The notes below the pieces were generated by a model. The model saw only the letters and a list, made by a program, of their open reading frames with translations, searched no databases and was not told the DNA's origin. The translations under genes were made by a program, and so were the position numbers. Of a DNA stretch of 64,000 nucleotides, positions 42,205-52,449 are shown piece by piece; positions within the stretch are counted from its first letter, which is position 1; every line of letters starts with the position of its first letter. Source of the DNA: Labyrinthula sp. Ha (Eukaryota; Sar; Bigyra; Labyrinthulida; Labyrinthulaceae); contig JAALGZ010000001.1 in assembly GCA_015227615.1 (NCBI GenBank), positions 496,001-560,000 on the forward strand. Direction: 5' to 3'.

Positions 42205-43628
42205 CCACGTCAATTTTGTACACTGAGCGCAACAGCAGCAGAAGATTACAAATTCTTAAACCAATCACCTCCATCATAGAATTAATGGACCAGCAAGAAA
42301 TTTTTGTTCAGTTCTAGGTTAATATATAATGTTTTAACATATCACAAGTTCTTTATTGTTATCATGTCGTATTTTTCAATATTTGGTTTATTCACAAAAT
42401 TTAGAAAAATACTAATTCGGGAGATCTACCATTATAAACGTGTACATCAGGAAGTTTGCCGCAATCATGCAAGCTATCTTCTGAAATTCTATTTCCCCAG
42501 TTTAGTTTGGTGCACCAAAGTCCAAGGGAGGAAGAGCTTTCCTTTTTAGTCGTGACTTGGTTATCATTCCTGAGACAAACGCATTTTCGGCTTTGCAAAT
42601 TGTGTACCTTAGTCCCAGTTCAACTGTTAAGTAGTAATAACTGCTATATTTGTCATAACCTGGGGGTATGGGCTAGGAATGTTTTTCATTAAAAAAAATA
42701 AAATTTTCGTTATCACTAAAACCAAATTTTCAAAGCTTTGAAAATAACATTTTTTAGTTTCCTTTGACCCGCACTGAGAGACTCTTTGAAAACCCTTTAA
42801 AAGAATCAAGTGTTTTTGGCAAAACCAGTCGAATAAAGTCAATTGGCTAATATGACCATTCTGTATGTGTTCAAATGTACATGAAAAACTTTATCTTTGT
42901 ATTGGAGAGCTTCAAGGATGTCACAGTTTCCAAAACCAATTATTGACCCAAAGCTTAATTCTTGTTTAGTTGTTGTATATAACTAGAAAACCATTAAGCC
43001 TTAATGGCAAAGGGATTTCTGCACTGGGACAAATGACCTATTTCTTCACAAAATCCTCTAGAGTTCAAACTTATCTCTTCTCAGCTCTCTGTCACTCACC
43101 AGAAAATAGACAAAAACCTCGAAGGTGATCTCACTGAGATATTTTGTTGCACTTATATTTATATTAATATTATAAAGTATTTCAAAAAAAAGAATCTGCA
43201 ATATAAAAAACATGTCCATTAAATGACGTTATAGATGTAAATTACAGTACTTAAACTCTGGATAAATTCATATTCCTAATGGTCAGTTAAGGTAGAGTTA
43301 CAGTAACAGCATAATAAAATAATACCAGTAAGTTAATTGTAAACTATTAGTCAAATGAGAGAGTAGAAAGAGAATATTACTGGTATAGTATGTGCTATTA
43401 AGTTTCATTACTGATACTTTGATAAATCCATAACTATAGATATACAGGCCATTTCAGAAAGGTAAAAATCGAATTCTAGAGAGTAGAGTGGTGAATGTGA
43501 ATCCATACAGAATTCGTGTGGCGTTGGGACCAGGAGCGTAGAGCACGAAAATCGAAATAGAAAATTATTCGTAAGATTGACCAAACATCTTACAACGAAC
43601 CAGGACGCGTAATAAGTAAAGACGACAC

Positions 43629-44975
43629 ATGGCTGAAAATCGAACTTGCGAGTCCCCTTTTGCCGGACGTCTGGACCCGAAACTTCAAATATACCAAAGT
43701 GTTTACACATGTTTCTACATACTCTTCATCCTCGTATCTGTTGTATTATGGAAAGTGAGAAGTTGGCATCCCGCCTTGAGAGACAAGCCAATTGGTGTCT
43801 TTATTATTCAGTCTATATGTGCTCTCTTTTATGCTGGTTTCACCTCCTTGTTCATCTTCGATCAGCCTTCTGCTTTAACAAGTTGTGGATCTAGCGTTGT
43901 TTTCCTCATATTAGTGCATGGAATGGCAGCTCCTTCACTTGCAATAAACATCTGGTTGATATTTAAATCCGAATATAATCAAAAGTTATCAGAATATTTT
44001 ACAGAAAAAAGTTTTTTAGATAGATCCTCTTTTATGTCTCTCTCTATTCCAGTGACCGGATCAAAGGAATCTGTTGATACCGATCGAACAAGACATAACC
44101 ATTTGAACAGGTTAAAGTGGCTCAGCTCAACAAAGTTTTTAAAGTTGTTACTTCTTGTTTTATTAATGTCTCTTTTATTCTCAGCTATTTTTCTATGGGC
44201 TGTAATCTGTAAAGGTTTCATTACTGGAAAAGAATGTAATTTAGATGTAACAGGATTTAAAGCTCTGTATATAATTGGAGTGCTGGGGACAGTAATTTTA
44301 GCCATATTGGTGAATTATGTGATGAAGACACACAAGAATTATATGCAAATAAAATACGATAAGAATTACTGGGATAATGCTGTTTATTTTCTTGCGATTC
44401 CTACAATACTTGGATTTTTTATTAACGCGCTTAATATGTTTACAATAGATACATATGATAGAGATGTTATTTCTTTTGGTCCAAATCTTTTATTAGATGG
44501 TGTATATGTTCTAGCATATTATTGGTTTGGAATGGGTTTAATTTTAAAGACTTTTGATGGGGTAAAAAGAAGTTCTGTTTCCAAAGAAGATGGAATTTCT
44601 TTAGATGATATTCTTGATAATCATGGTGCAAAAGTCATTTTTCAGCAGTTTTTAATAGAAACGTATTGTAGTGAAAATTTAGCTTTCATTAATCACGTTG
44701 CTATGTTTAAGAAACTTAAAGGAAGAGCACTTGTGAAGAGAGCGAAGTTTTTGGTACGTGGTTTTATCTTGCCTGATTCTTATGGAGAGATTAACATTTC
44801 TTCACGATCGAAGACATCAATTATAGAACAATATAGAAATAAACAATATACTGTTAATATGTTTGATGACGCAGAAGAAGAAATTATTGATGTTCTTGTA
44901 TATGATTCACTTCCAAAATTTAAAGCCACAGAAAATTATGTTCAAATGTTTGCAGGTGGTCCTAATAATATTTAA
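43629..44975 (+). CDS. Seven-transmembrane protein with C-terminal RGS domain
   Basis: A 448-residue single-exon gene. Seven hydrophobic helices lie at about 22-42, 54-76, 87-113, 168-193, 211-231, 250-272 and 286-307, with an extracellular-side N-terminus carrying an NRT sequon. The RGS domain spans about 324-442: SLDDILDNHGAKVIFQQFLI, ETYCSENLAFINHV, then ISSRSKTSIIEQ and MFDDAEEEIIDVLVYDSLPKF, the canonical helices that contact G-alpha. The layout is that of plant RGS1 and protist 7TM-RGS receptors, which speed GTP hydrolysis by G-alpha at the plasma membrane. No G-protein gene is in the window. The codon use is AT-rich in the second half, like its surroundings. Confidence 0.92.
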   Translation: MAENRTCESPFAGRLDPKLQIYQSVYTCFYILFILVSVVLWKVRSWHPALRDKPIGVFIIQSICALFYAGFTSLFIFDQPSALTSCGSSVVFLILVHGMAAPSLAINIWLIFKSEYNQKLSEYFTEKSFLDRSSFMSLSIPVTGSKESVDTDRTRHNHLNRLKWLSSTKFLKLLLLVLLMSLLFSAIFLWAVICKGFITGKECNLDVTGFKALYIIGVLGTVILAILVNYVMKTHKNYMQIKYDKNYWDNAVYFLAIPTILGFFINALNMFTIDTYDRDVISFGPNLLLDGVYVLAYYWFGMGLILKTFDGVKRSSVSKEDGISLDDILDNHGAKVIFQQFLIETYCSENLAFINHVAMFKKLKGRALVKRAKFLVRGFILPDSYGEINISSRSKTSIIEQYRNKQYTVNMFDDAEEEIIDVLVYDSLPKFKATENYVQMFAGGPNNI

Positions 44976-46814
44976 GGGGAGCCTTAAGTTAAATTAAGGC
45001 TCAATGTTGATTTTTGAAGGAATACTTTGAAGCAATAGATTAAGTAGAGCTTGAAACATATAGTTAAAACTATTGAGAATCAGTGTCTAAATAGAACTTA
45101 TAGTTAGAAATATTTAAATTAAGAAAAAATGTTAACTCTTAGATGATTTGGGTGAAACCACCTATCCATTCCTGGTTAGTAGAGGTACAAGCTTCTAACA
45201 GCTTGTCCTAAGACTTTTTGTTCTTTAACTGGATTCTTCTTCGTAAACACCATTGTTTTGGTATTGAGAATTGGGCAGACTGATAGTGGGATTATTTGTA
45301 GTATGATGTTTAAATAAGTGGAGCAAGTTCCTAGTAGTGCAGAGTTAACTCCAAAGTATTTTTTTTAAGTCACAAGTTGTGTTGCATAATTTATACTCCA
45401 TGATAAAATTTGTGTTGTACCTCTGATATGGTAAAACAAAATTCATCAAGTAAGAGCTTTATATACGCAATGTCATGTATGTCTTCGAACAGGTAAGTAA
45501 AAAATCCTGCTCCTTGGATTCTTGAAGCAGGAAAACATAGCCTGAACGCAATCCATTATGGCTAAATGCTATAATCAGTCTGTAACCCTTGTGACATCAA
45601 CTCACATTTTAAAAATTTCTCTTTTTTCCATTCTTAATTCCAACTCTAGGGCATAGGTAGAAAGAGCTACTAATGGTTGAGAAACAGTAGACAGGGTTAA
45701 GCAGTAGAGACAAAGTATAAAAGAAGATATACAGCCGGAGCGACAACTTAGGCAAAGATTAGTAATCAAAGCACTTTAAATGCGTAAGTTTCACTGTGGG
45801 CTAGAGTCCTGTGATCACAATAGCGTGGTTTAATTAGACAACCCCATTAGGAAACTTAAGGTTTCCTGTATAAGGTGCCTACACGATAAATTATTTCTCC
45901 TGCTGTTCCTTAACTGCACTTTTCTCTTAAATGGTCTGAGCCTTTATTTCCTTATTTTGAGTGATCAGGTTTCAAGTTTCATAGCTTGCAAAATTCAATT
46001 ACAGAAGTCACTTCTTACATCTTCCAAGACTTCATTTATACTTGTTAATGTTTCTACTCTAGCTATCTGTGCAGAGTTCTAGGTGCTTGCTCCTTTTCTT
46101 AGCCCCTTAGAATCCTCAACACATCTTTCTCTATTGTACACTCCACAAACGACAACACTTTTCTATATTTGAGTCCTAGATATGACAACTTATGTTTTGT
46201 TATTTTATTGCATTGCAGTAGCCTAAGTTCTGCTAATTGCAAAATCATTATGCACCTCACTTGCTTGAAAACTGCACCTTTTAGTCAATAGGCTTGGAAA
46301 ACTGGGAAACAAAACTCGTTTTTCGCTATGAATCGTGAAATCATCTACCGCTATAATTTAGATTGTAATGTTGACATCATTCCAAGCAATCTTCTTATTT
46401 TGTTTGAGCTTGGCACAATCTAATGAGTGTGACCACTTTCTCATATGAAAACATAAGATTTCATCCAAGATCTGTAGTATTCTTGTTTCTTATTCCCATA
46501 GCGATGTATTCAACTCCAAACGTTGTGTCATCCCTAGGCATCGGACTTAATAAGATATATTAATGATTATTTTATGACTGTTGCGATTTTAAGTATCAAT
46601 AAGAGAATTCGGATTTTAATTTGTATCAAATTAATTCAACTACATTTTGCTTACCACTTATTTTTCATTAAAAGAATGGACACAGGCCTTAGTTTAAATG
46701 GAGATAGAAAATGGGGCTTCATTTATGTGCCGCACGAAAATCTTCAACAGCAGGCCACAAAATCCAACTGAATTGTCTTGCTGGATTATTCTCGTGACAT
46801 CTTCCCATTTATAT

Positions 46815-46915
46815 AGGTGTTCATGCGGTGTAAGAAAAGAACAATAATTTCCTTGTCTTAGGAGTCAAGGCCAAGTAGCCATATCTTGTAAGAAAACTCA
46901 ATTAATCATCAATAA
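46815..46915 (-). repeat. Dispersed repeat family, copy D (inverted)
   Basis: TTCATGCGGTGTAAGAA, ATTTCCTTGT and AAGGCC follow one another as in the reverse complement of copy A (TTTCATACGGTG.CAGAA, ATTTCCTGGT, TTGGCC). The end with ATTAATCATCAATAAT corresponds to the ATNATCATTG block. It is more diverged than copies B and C. Confidence 0.4.
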
Positions 46916-47876
46916 TCGGTCAAACCAGTATTGTCAGTGATAGTTATTATCAACGAGAACGACATAAAAAAACATTGATAAATTGTCAATATACCGAATC
47001 CGACTCTTAATTAGGTCAACATATTCTGTCAACATCGCGGCGTTTTCACAACGTTTCAATGCTGCAAACTGAGCTGTAAAAATACAACACCCCTCTATGA
47101 TGGAATACATTGATTTACAGTGCTATAGTGTTGAATATCATCTGTAGCTGTATCCTTTTAATCTTCTGGGGTTTTCTCCTGGGTTCGCTTTCTTAATTGT
47201 GTTTCCAAAACGTTTCGTCTGGGTTCCACAGGTTCTAGAAGAAACCAATACCCTTAGAGCTCAATATAAGTCTTAAAACCAAAACTTAGCAATTGAGTCT
47301 TAGCTACATCCGTTCAACTCTGCCTATGACTATTACAAGACTTCAACACATTTTGGTTCTGTAGATATTTGTCATCCCTGAAACATAAAACCATGTCATT
47401 TTCCATGTCTCCAAATAATTTAGTTAAAGGTTTTAGGTATATACGATTACATAGGGTCCTGTACAAGGTAGTTCATGTTGCTTTTAATAAATATTTATCC
47501 CATACTTCAGAGGATTTATCATCGAAAGTAAAAATTGACGATTAAAAGCATAACGTCCATAATCTAACTTATTTTGTTTAGATTCCCAAAATGGAACTTC
47601 GAGTCTATCTGTAGATTTGAGCAAAATGGAAAAGCAATTTCAGACTTTACCGACAAGTAGCCATTAGAGATTTCATTAGAGAAATCTCCTGTCATGTTTT
47701 TCAACTACTAGAGTGTAAGAGATTCACTAGGACTGTCTATGGGCCGATAACTACAAAACATTGAATATTTTTATCTACACAAAGCCCTTCTAATCATCAT
47801 AGTATGTGATACCATGTATGCTCTTCTCTAACCAGACTCTAATGGAAAATTTTAAGATCTCTTTGTTGTAGACCTA

Positions 47877-47947
47877 TCATAAAAGGGGTTTCATATGTCG
47901 TTGCCTGACTTTCTCTTGACTCACCTGAATGAAACCCCTTTCTATGA
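47877..47947. repeat. Strong 71-nt inverted repeat (hairpin)
   Basis: Arms AAAGGGGTTTCAT and ATGAAACCCCTTT pair perfectly over 13 bp. After a one-base bulge the pairing continues for about five more (TCATA / TATGA), around a loop of roughly 34 nt. It is more GC-rich than the surrounding DNA and lies far from any gene. It could be a small-RNA precursor or a tiny foldback transposon. Confidence 0.55.
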
Positions 47948-49594
47948 AAATTATAGCTTAATCTCATTTATCTCTCATGGAGTCAGTGCTTAATGTATAA
48001 AATAAAGTATTTGACTATAGTTGCGCTAGTTGACATTTGGAGCTCAAAGAAGCAATTCTTTAATCTAGACAAATACAATAGATTTTAGTCATTTCGGAAA
48101 AGAGTCTAATAAGTAATATGTATTTTAAAGTAGCAAAGAGTAATATTGCTCCAAAACAGTTAAAGAAGAGTAATCGGGTCCAATAATTCTTGAATGGGCT
48201 ATTTTGTTTGAAACACATCACATCAAGTAACACGAACCATTGACTACTCCATGGTTACCTATCATAACATATTGATTTGGAATTACCCTAAGCGCAATTG
48301 TTAAGAGCAAAATACATAAAAATGAAGGTGGATAGTGGTATAGAAACTGAAAGTATGTACGCTGCTAGTGAGCTGGTAGAAATTGACTCTGCGTTTATTG
48401 ACACTAGAGTACATTGTACATGGAAAAGTCGCAAGAATTTCTACTAGAATCGCTGTGGGGACTGACACAGCCTTTGCCCCAACTACTTTGGCCCATTAGG
48501 ATCTCCAAAGTGATACTTTTGCATTTTAAATAATTCCAGTGATTAAGTATTTTGACATTTGAAGCTTCATGAGTTCCTGAGAGTGTTCCATTCAAAATCT
48601 AACAGACGCCATAACTTTCAACAAAGACATGTATGCAATGATTATGCTTCTTCTGGCAATTGATGTTACAGTTTCCAAGCTTTTGGATGAAGATACTTGT
48701 TGAAAACATAAAAGGAATAAGTTTTTTTCTCTGGCCTTAAACTGTTGCTTTATACATCTTTCATATATACCATATGGAAGCCCATATCTTAATCATTCTC
48801 CAGAATTCCTGTTTCTTGCCATCGTCAGACGGCCAAGCCAATATGAGAAATATATCGAGAGAAATATTGCGGGAAAAACCCAATTGAACATCCAAGAAAA
48901 CTTAACAGAATTTTCAAGAATTTTTTAGATCAAAATAAGTGGACAAAATTTGTATTACGAAATCGAGGAGGTTTGCCAGCTTTTCAAATAGTATTTGTCA
49001 TCAGGCCAGATCTGACAGGTAATCAGTACTCGGCAAGCTCCCAATAGATAAATATAGTTAGCAAAAGCCTTTACACAATAATTTATATCTACTTTGTTTT
49101 TTTAATGTTTTTAACTTTCTTTTTATGATAACTATATTGACATAATTTTGCAGGACAGGCCCTTACTGGAGTCGTATGGTGTAAATTAGAAGGTTCATGC
49201 AGCACTCAAAATGCAACATGTGATAAAATACACTGGCTTGCATTCATAAAATATATAAAAAAATGAATATTTAATCATTCTATTGCGCACGTTACAATAG
49301 TAGATTGATTAACTCCCTGTGTGAAGCACTCCTAGTGCTCTCTTCTACATTCTAGCATTATGTAAAGAAGAGGGTTTCTTAACATGCGACCACTCTTATC
49401 TTTTCAGAAACTAATTTCTTCTCTAAATGAAAAAAATGAATTGGTCGATTTTCTTTTCAGGATATTTAGAAATAGTGTATATTGAGAACCCTAGGTTTCA
49501 GCATAAGAGGTTATAAAACCAAGTTTTACAAGTGAAGTTAGATATCACAACGGGACATTACTCCACATAGACCGGCATAAAGGAAAACCTGAAA

Positions 49595-50950
49595 ATGAAA
49601 ACTGTGAAAAGAACTCGAGTCGATGTGTCGGGATTTCTTGATCTGAAAAATTCTAAGCCATCCGAGTTATGTCGTCTAGTGATGAAAAAAGGAGCTAACC
49701 TTAACTCTCGCCAAGAGTTGTCATCTTTGTCCAAGCATAGCTCCGTTAGACCAAAGGATAACAAGCGGTCTGTACAAAACTATAAGATCCAAAAACAAGT
49801 TGGTCAGGGAACCTTTGGTGAGGTTTTTAAAGCCCAATCAATTTCTACAGCTCAAAAAGTTGCGCTGAAAAAAATAATTGCCCAAAACAGGTTGGATGGC
49901 TTCCCATTAACTGCATTAAGAGAAATTAAGCTACTGACCAAAATGAACCATGACAACATTTTAAACTTGATTGAGGTGATTCCTGAAAGTATATCAACAA
50001 ATTCAAATGAGACACTTGAAGGTTATAAAACTTCATATATGGTCTTGGATTACCTTTCTTATGATTTGACCGGAGTTGTAGAAAATAGAAAGATAACTTT
50101 GGATCAAGGGCAAATTAAATGTATTTTGAAACAAGTTCTAGAAGGTTTACATTACATGCATAAAAATAGAATTATGCATCGTGATCTCAAAACCTCAAAT
50201 CTCCTTCTCGATGAAAAAGGAAGAATACGAATAGCTGATTTTGGTCTTGCTAGAAGTTGGGTAAATGTGAAAAACTTCAAGTATACAACTAAAGTGGTTA
50301 CTCTTTGGTATAGAGCACCTGAATTACTTTTAGATTTTGGAAATTATACACCAAAAATTGATATCTGGGCATTGGGATGTATCTTTGCGGAATTAGTTGC
50401 TAGATCGAGTTTGTTACCTGGAAAAGATGAAGGTGAACAACTTCATTTGATATTTAAATTATGTGGAACACCTTCAGAAGAAGAATATCCTAAACTTCAT
50501 GAACATTATAAAAACTCTAACAGTAGTTTTGTTAAAGTAGATAGGAATTTTGACCAGGTATTGAAGGAACGACTGTCTTCTCTTGATGAAACTGGAGTTG
50601 ATCTCTTGAAAAAAATGCTTACAATAAACCCAGATAAAAGAATAACTGCGGAAGATGCTTTAGATCATGATTATTTTTGGTCTGGAAGTCAAGTTGATAA
50701 GCAGCATGATTTTATTACGAAAATAAAAAAGCAGATGGGTGAAGTTCAGTTTAATCAAGGAATGCACGAGTACGAAGTGAGAGAATACAGAAAAAAGCTA
50801 AAAGAACAAGAAGCAGAAGAAGCTAGAAAAGGGCATCGAAATCATAACAGAGGGTTTTCACGAGGGAGGAATAAAAGACCTAGGGCATTCTCTAGAGGAG
50901 ATCCCTCTAAGAGACGAAAACCAGCAACATACGATTTTGCCGATTTATAG
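49595..50950 (+). CDS. CDK9/CDK12-type cyclin-dependent protein kinase
   Basis: A 451-residue single-exon gene. The kinase domain spans about 63-368: glycine loop VGQGTFGEVF (69-78), Lys92 in VALKK, a PLTALRE helix (104-110, compare PITALRE of CDK9), HRDLKTSNLLL (195-205), DFGLARSW (215-222) and the T-loop TTKVVTLWYRAPELLL, with Thr231/232 as activation site. The C-terminus (about 400-445) is basic and Arg/Gly-rich, with KRPRAFSRGDPSKRRKP, probably nuclear localisation and RNA contact. A 60-residue basic N-terminal extension precedes the domain. Kinases of this group phosphorylate the RNA polymerase II C-terminal repeat with a cyclin T/K/L partner. The C-terminus converges on an unknown gene 230 bp away. 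Confidence 0.93.
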   Translation: MKTVKRTRVDVSGFLDLKNSKPSELCRLVMKKGANLNSRQELSSLSKHSSVRPKDNKRSVQNYKIQKQVGQGTFGEVFKAQSISTAQKVALKKIIAQNRLDGFPLTALREIKLLTKMNHDNILNLIEVIPESISTNSNETLEGYKTSYMVLDYLSYDLTGVVENRKITLDQGQIKCILKQVLEGLHYMHKNRIMHRDLKTSNLLLDEKGRIRIADFGLARSWVNVKNFKYTTKVVTLWYRAPELLLDFGNYTPKIDIWALGCIFAELVARSSLLPGKDEGEQLHLIFKLCGTPSEEEYPKLHEHYKNSNSSFVKVDRNFDQVLKERLSSLDETGVDLLKKMLTINPDKRITAEDALDHDYFWSGSQVDKQHDFITKIKKQMGEVQFNQGMHEYEVREYRKKLKEQEAEEARKGHRNHNRGFSRGRNKRPRAFSRGDPSKRRKPATYDFADL

Positions 50951-51180
50951 CAGTAGCATACTTTTTCTTTCTGTGTTTCTTTGTTGCTGTTACATAATCT
51001 TTTTAAACGCTAACTTCTCTGTTAAGAAGTAAACCATTTATATCCAACTCGCATTAGTTAAAGGTTAGATTTGACCCATAAATTCTCCCAAATTTGACTA
51101 ACAAACTTTTTCTCAACAAATAATTAGGTTCTAAATATTTCAAGACTGCACTTTACTTAAGGAGAAACACACCAGTAACT

Positions 51181-52449
51181 TTAATCATCGAGCGATACCC
51201 TAGGAGCCATGACTTGCACTCCAAACTCGATAGGTTTCTCTCTCTTGTCGCGAAGTAACTCTTTAAAGCTCGTCAAGACTTTTTTCGTTTTCATTCTGAT
51301 GCTTACTTTCGTTAATGGAAATGTTTCCTGAGCATATACATCCTTCAAGAAAGCGTTTACCTGTTCTTCAGATAGTTCTAACACATCGTGAAAGAATGAT
51401 CCATAAAGAATAACCAGCCGAGTCACCAAAGCACCCATACCATAATCCCGCGAAAACTTTGCCAGAGATCTCGCCTTCTTTATTATTCTGCCTCTAATTT
51501 TCTCCTTGGAAGTATTTGGAGTATTTGGAATTGCCGAAACTTGGATCAAGAACAGTTCAATCTGCATTTCTAAAAGGTTAACATCGGCAAACGTTTGCTT
51601 CTTCACTCTTTTGCTTGAAGATCCTCCAAGGATGCTTCTAAAAGGGTATGTACCCCAATGCTGCTTTTTTTCTTGTTTCTGACTGTTTACGTTGTTCAAA
51701 TATAATGGCGCATTATTTTGTTTTTCCAGCCTAGTGAAAAACGTTTTTCGATTAATCCCATCTATAAACCTATTTAGGCTTTTCTTCGGTGCTTTCTGCT
51801 CAAACATCGCCATTTGCTCGTTATATTCCATATATGTGATATCTATTTCACGTGCCAGTTTTCCTTCTCTACCGATATATTTATCCCTCAAGCTCTCAGA
51901 TGAATAATTTCCAATGAAGAAACCTTCTTTTTCATAAACCAAGTTGTTAAACACTTCAAATCCATATTTCAAACAGAAAAGCGCAGTTTTTTCTACGGCT
52001 TCAACGATTAAAATTAGATCATCATCTTTTCTTAGCCGTTTTTTGAATTTGCTGTTAACGAAAAAGGAAAAAAGCAATTTCCACAGAACACAAACTTCAA
52101 CCCTATCTGCTTCAAGAACAGAAGAATACTCTATGTTAGGGAACGCATCAATATTTTCAACAACACTGGAGTCAACTACTGAATGTATCTGAAAGCCAGA
52201 AGGTTTCACCTGACGGTTTGAAGGTAATTCAGTCGCTGTCAACGTTTTAAATCGGCTAAACGGTTGATTTTCATCGGCTAATGACATATTCATCAGATCA
52301 AAGTCATCCACACTCTCTTCTTGTATGCTAAAAGCCCACTTTGAAACCGCTGACTTATCCTCTGAGCCAGCCCCGGAATCTTGTTTCTTTGTACCAGACG
52401 AAATAGGGGAGAAGTTTGTGTTTCTTAAATTTCTACTCCATTTTCTCAT
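51181..52449 (-). CDS. Unrecognised 422-residue protein
   Basis: A single-exon gene with a clean ATG and long open frame; I do not recognise the family. Residues 1-100 are Ser/Asp-rich and probably disordered. Residues 105-185 contain helical segments with VEVCVLWKLLFSFFV and EAVEKTALFCLKYGFEVFNN, and 285-400 contain a second helical block (ADVNLLEMQIELFLIQVSAI, then KARSLAKFSRDYGMGALVTR and ELSEEQVNAFLKDVY). A basic stretch lies near 270-282 (SSSKRVKKQ). There is no signal peptide, and the hydrophobic runs are too short or amphipathic for clear membrane helices. It could be a structural or regulatory soluble protein specific to the lineage. Convergent with the CDK gene. Confidence 0.75.
   Translation of the reverse strand: MRKWSRNLRNTNFSPISSGTKKQDSGAGSEDKSAVSKWAFSIQEESVDDFDLMNMSLADENQPFSRFKTLTATELPSNRQVKPSGFQIHSVVDSSVVENIDAFPNIEYSSVLEADRVEVCVLWKLLFSFFVNSKFKKRLRKDDDLILIVEAVEKTALFCLKYGFEVFNNLVYEKEGFFIGNYSSESLRDKYIGREGKLAREIDITYMEYNEQMAMFEQKAPKKSLNRFIDGINRKTFFTRLEKQNNAPLYLNNVNSQKQEKKQHWGTYPFRSILGGSSSKRVKKQTFADVNLLEMQIELFLIQVSAIPNTPNTSKEKIRGRIIKKARSLAKFSRDYGMGALVTRLVILYGSFFHDVLELSEEQVNAFLKDVYAQETFPLTKVSIRMKTKKVLTSFKELLRDKREKPIEFGVQVMAPRVSLDD

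Larger units (their letters stand above)
33413..43628. other. Large AT-rich gene desert
   Basis: About 10.2 kb without a convincing gene. It holds two telomere-like CCCTAA units (34889-34904), dispersed-repeat copy C (37855-38010) and a possible retrotransposon remnant (41522-42300, locally more GC-rich). Open frames at 34316-34717 (minus, 133 codons) and 40158-40499 (113 codons) have no recognisable domain and are within chance expectation. Confidence 0.5.
44976..49594. other. AT-rich intergenic region with repeat copy D and hairpins
   Basis: About 4.6 kb without a convincing gene. Contains inverted dispersed-repeat copy D (46815-46915), a strong 71-nt hairpin (47877-47947), a smaller one at 47667-47688 (GAGATTTC / GAAATCTC) and a short one at 49326-49340 (AGCACT / AGTGCT). 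Confidence 0.5.

Noticed and set aside
48847-49047. 66 stop-free codons with coding-like sequence (for example RNRGGLPAFQIVFVIRPDLT)
   Set aside because: No start codon, no family match, and an overlapping frame is also open. Could be a missed exon, but nothing in the flanks supports a gene.
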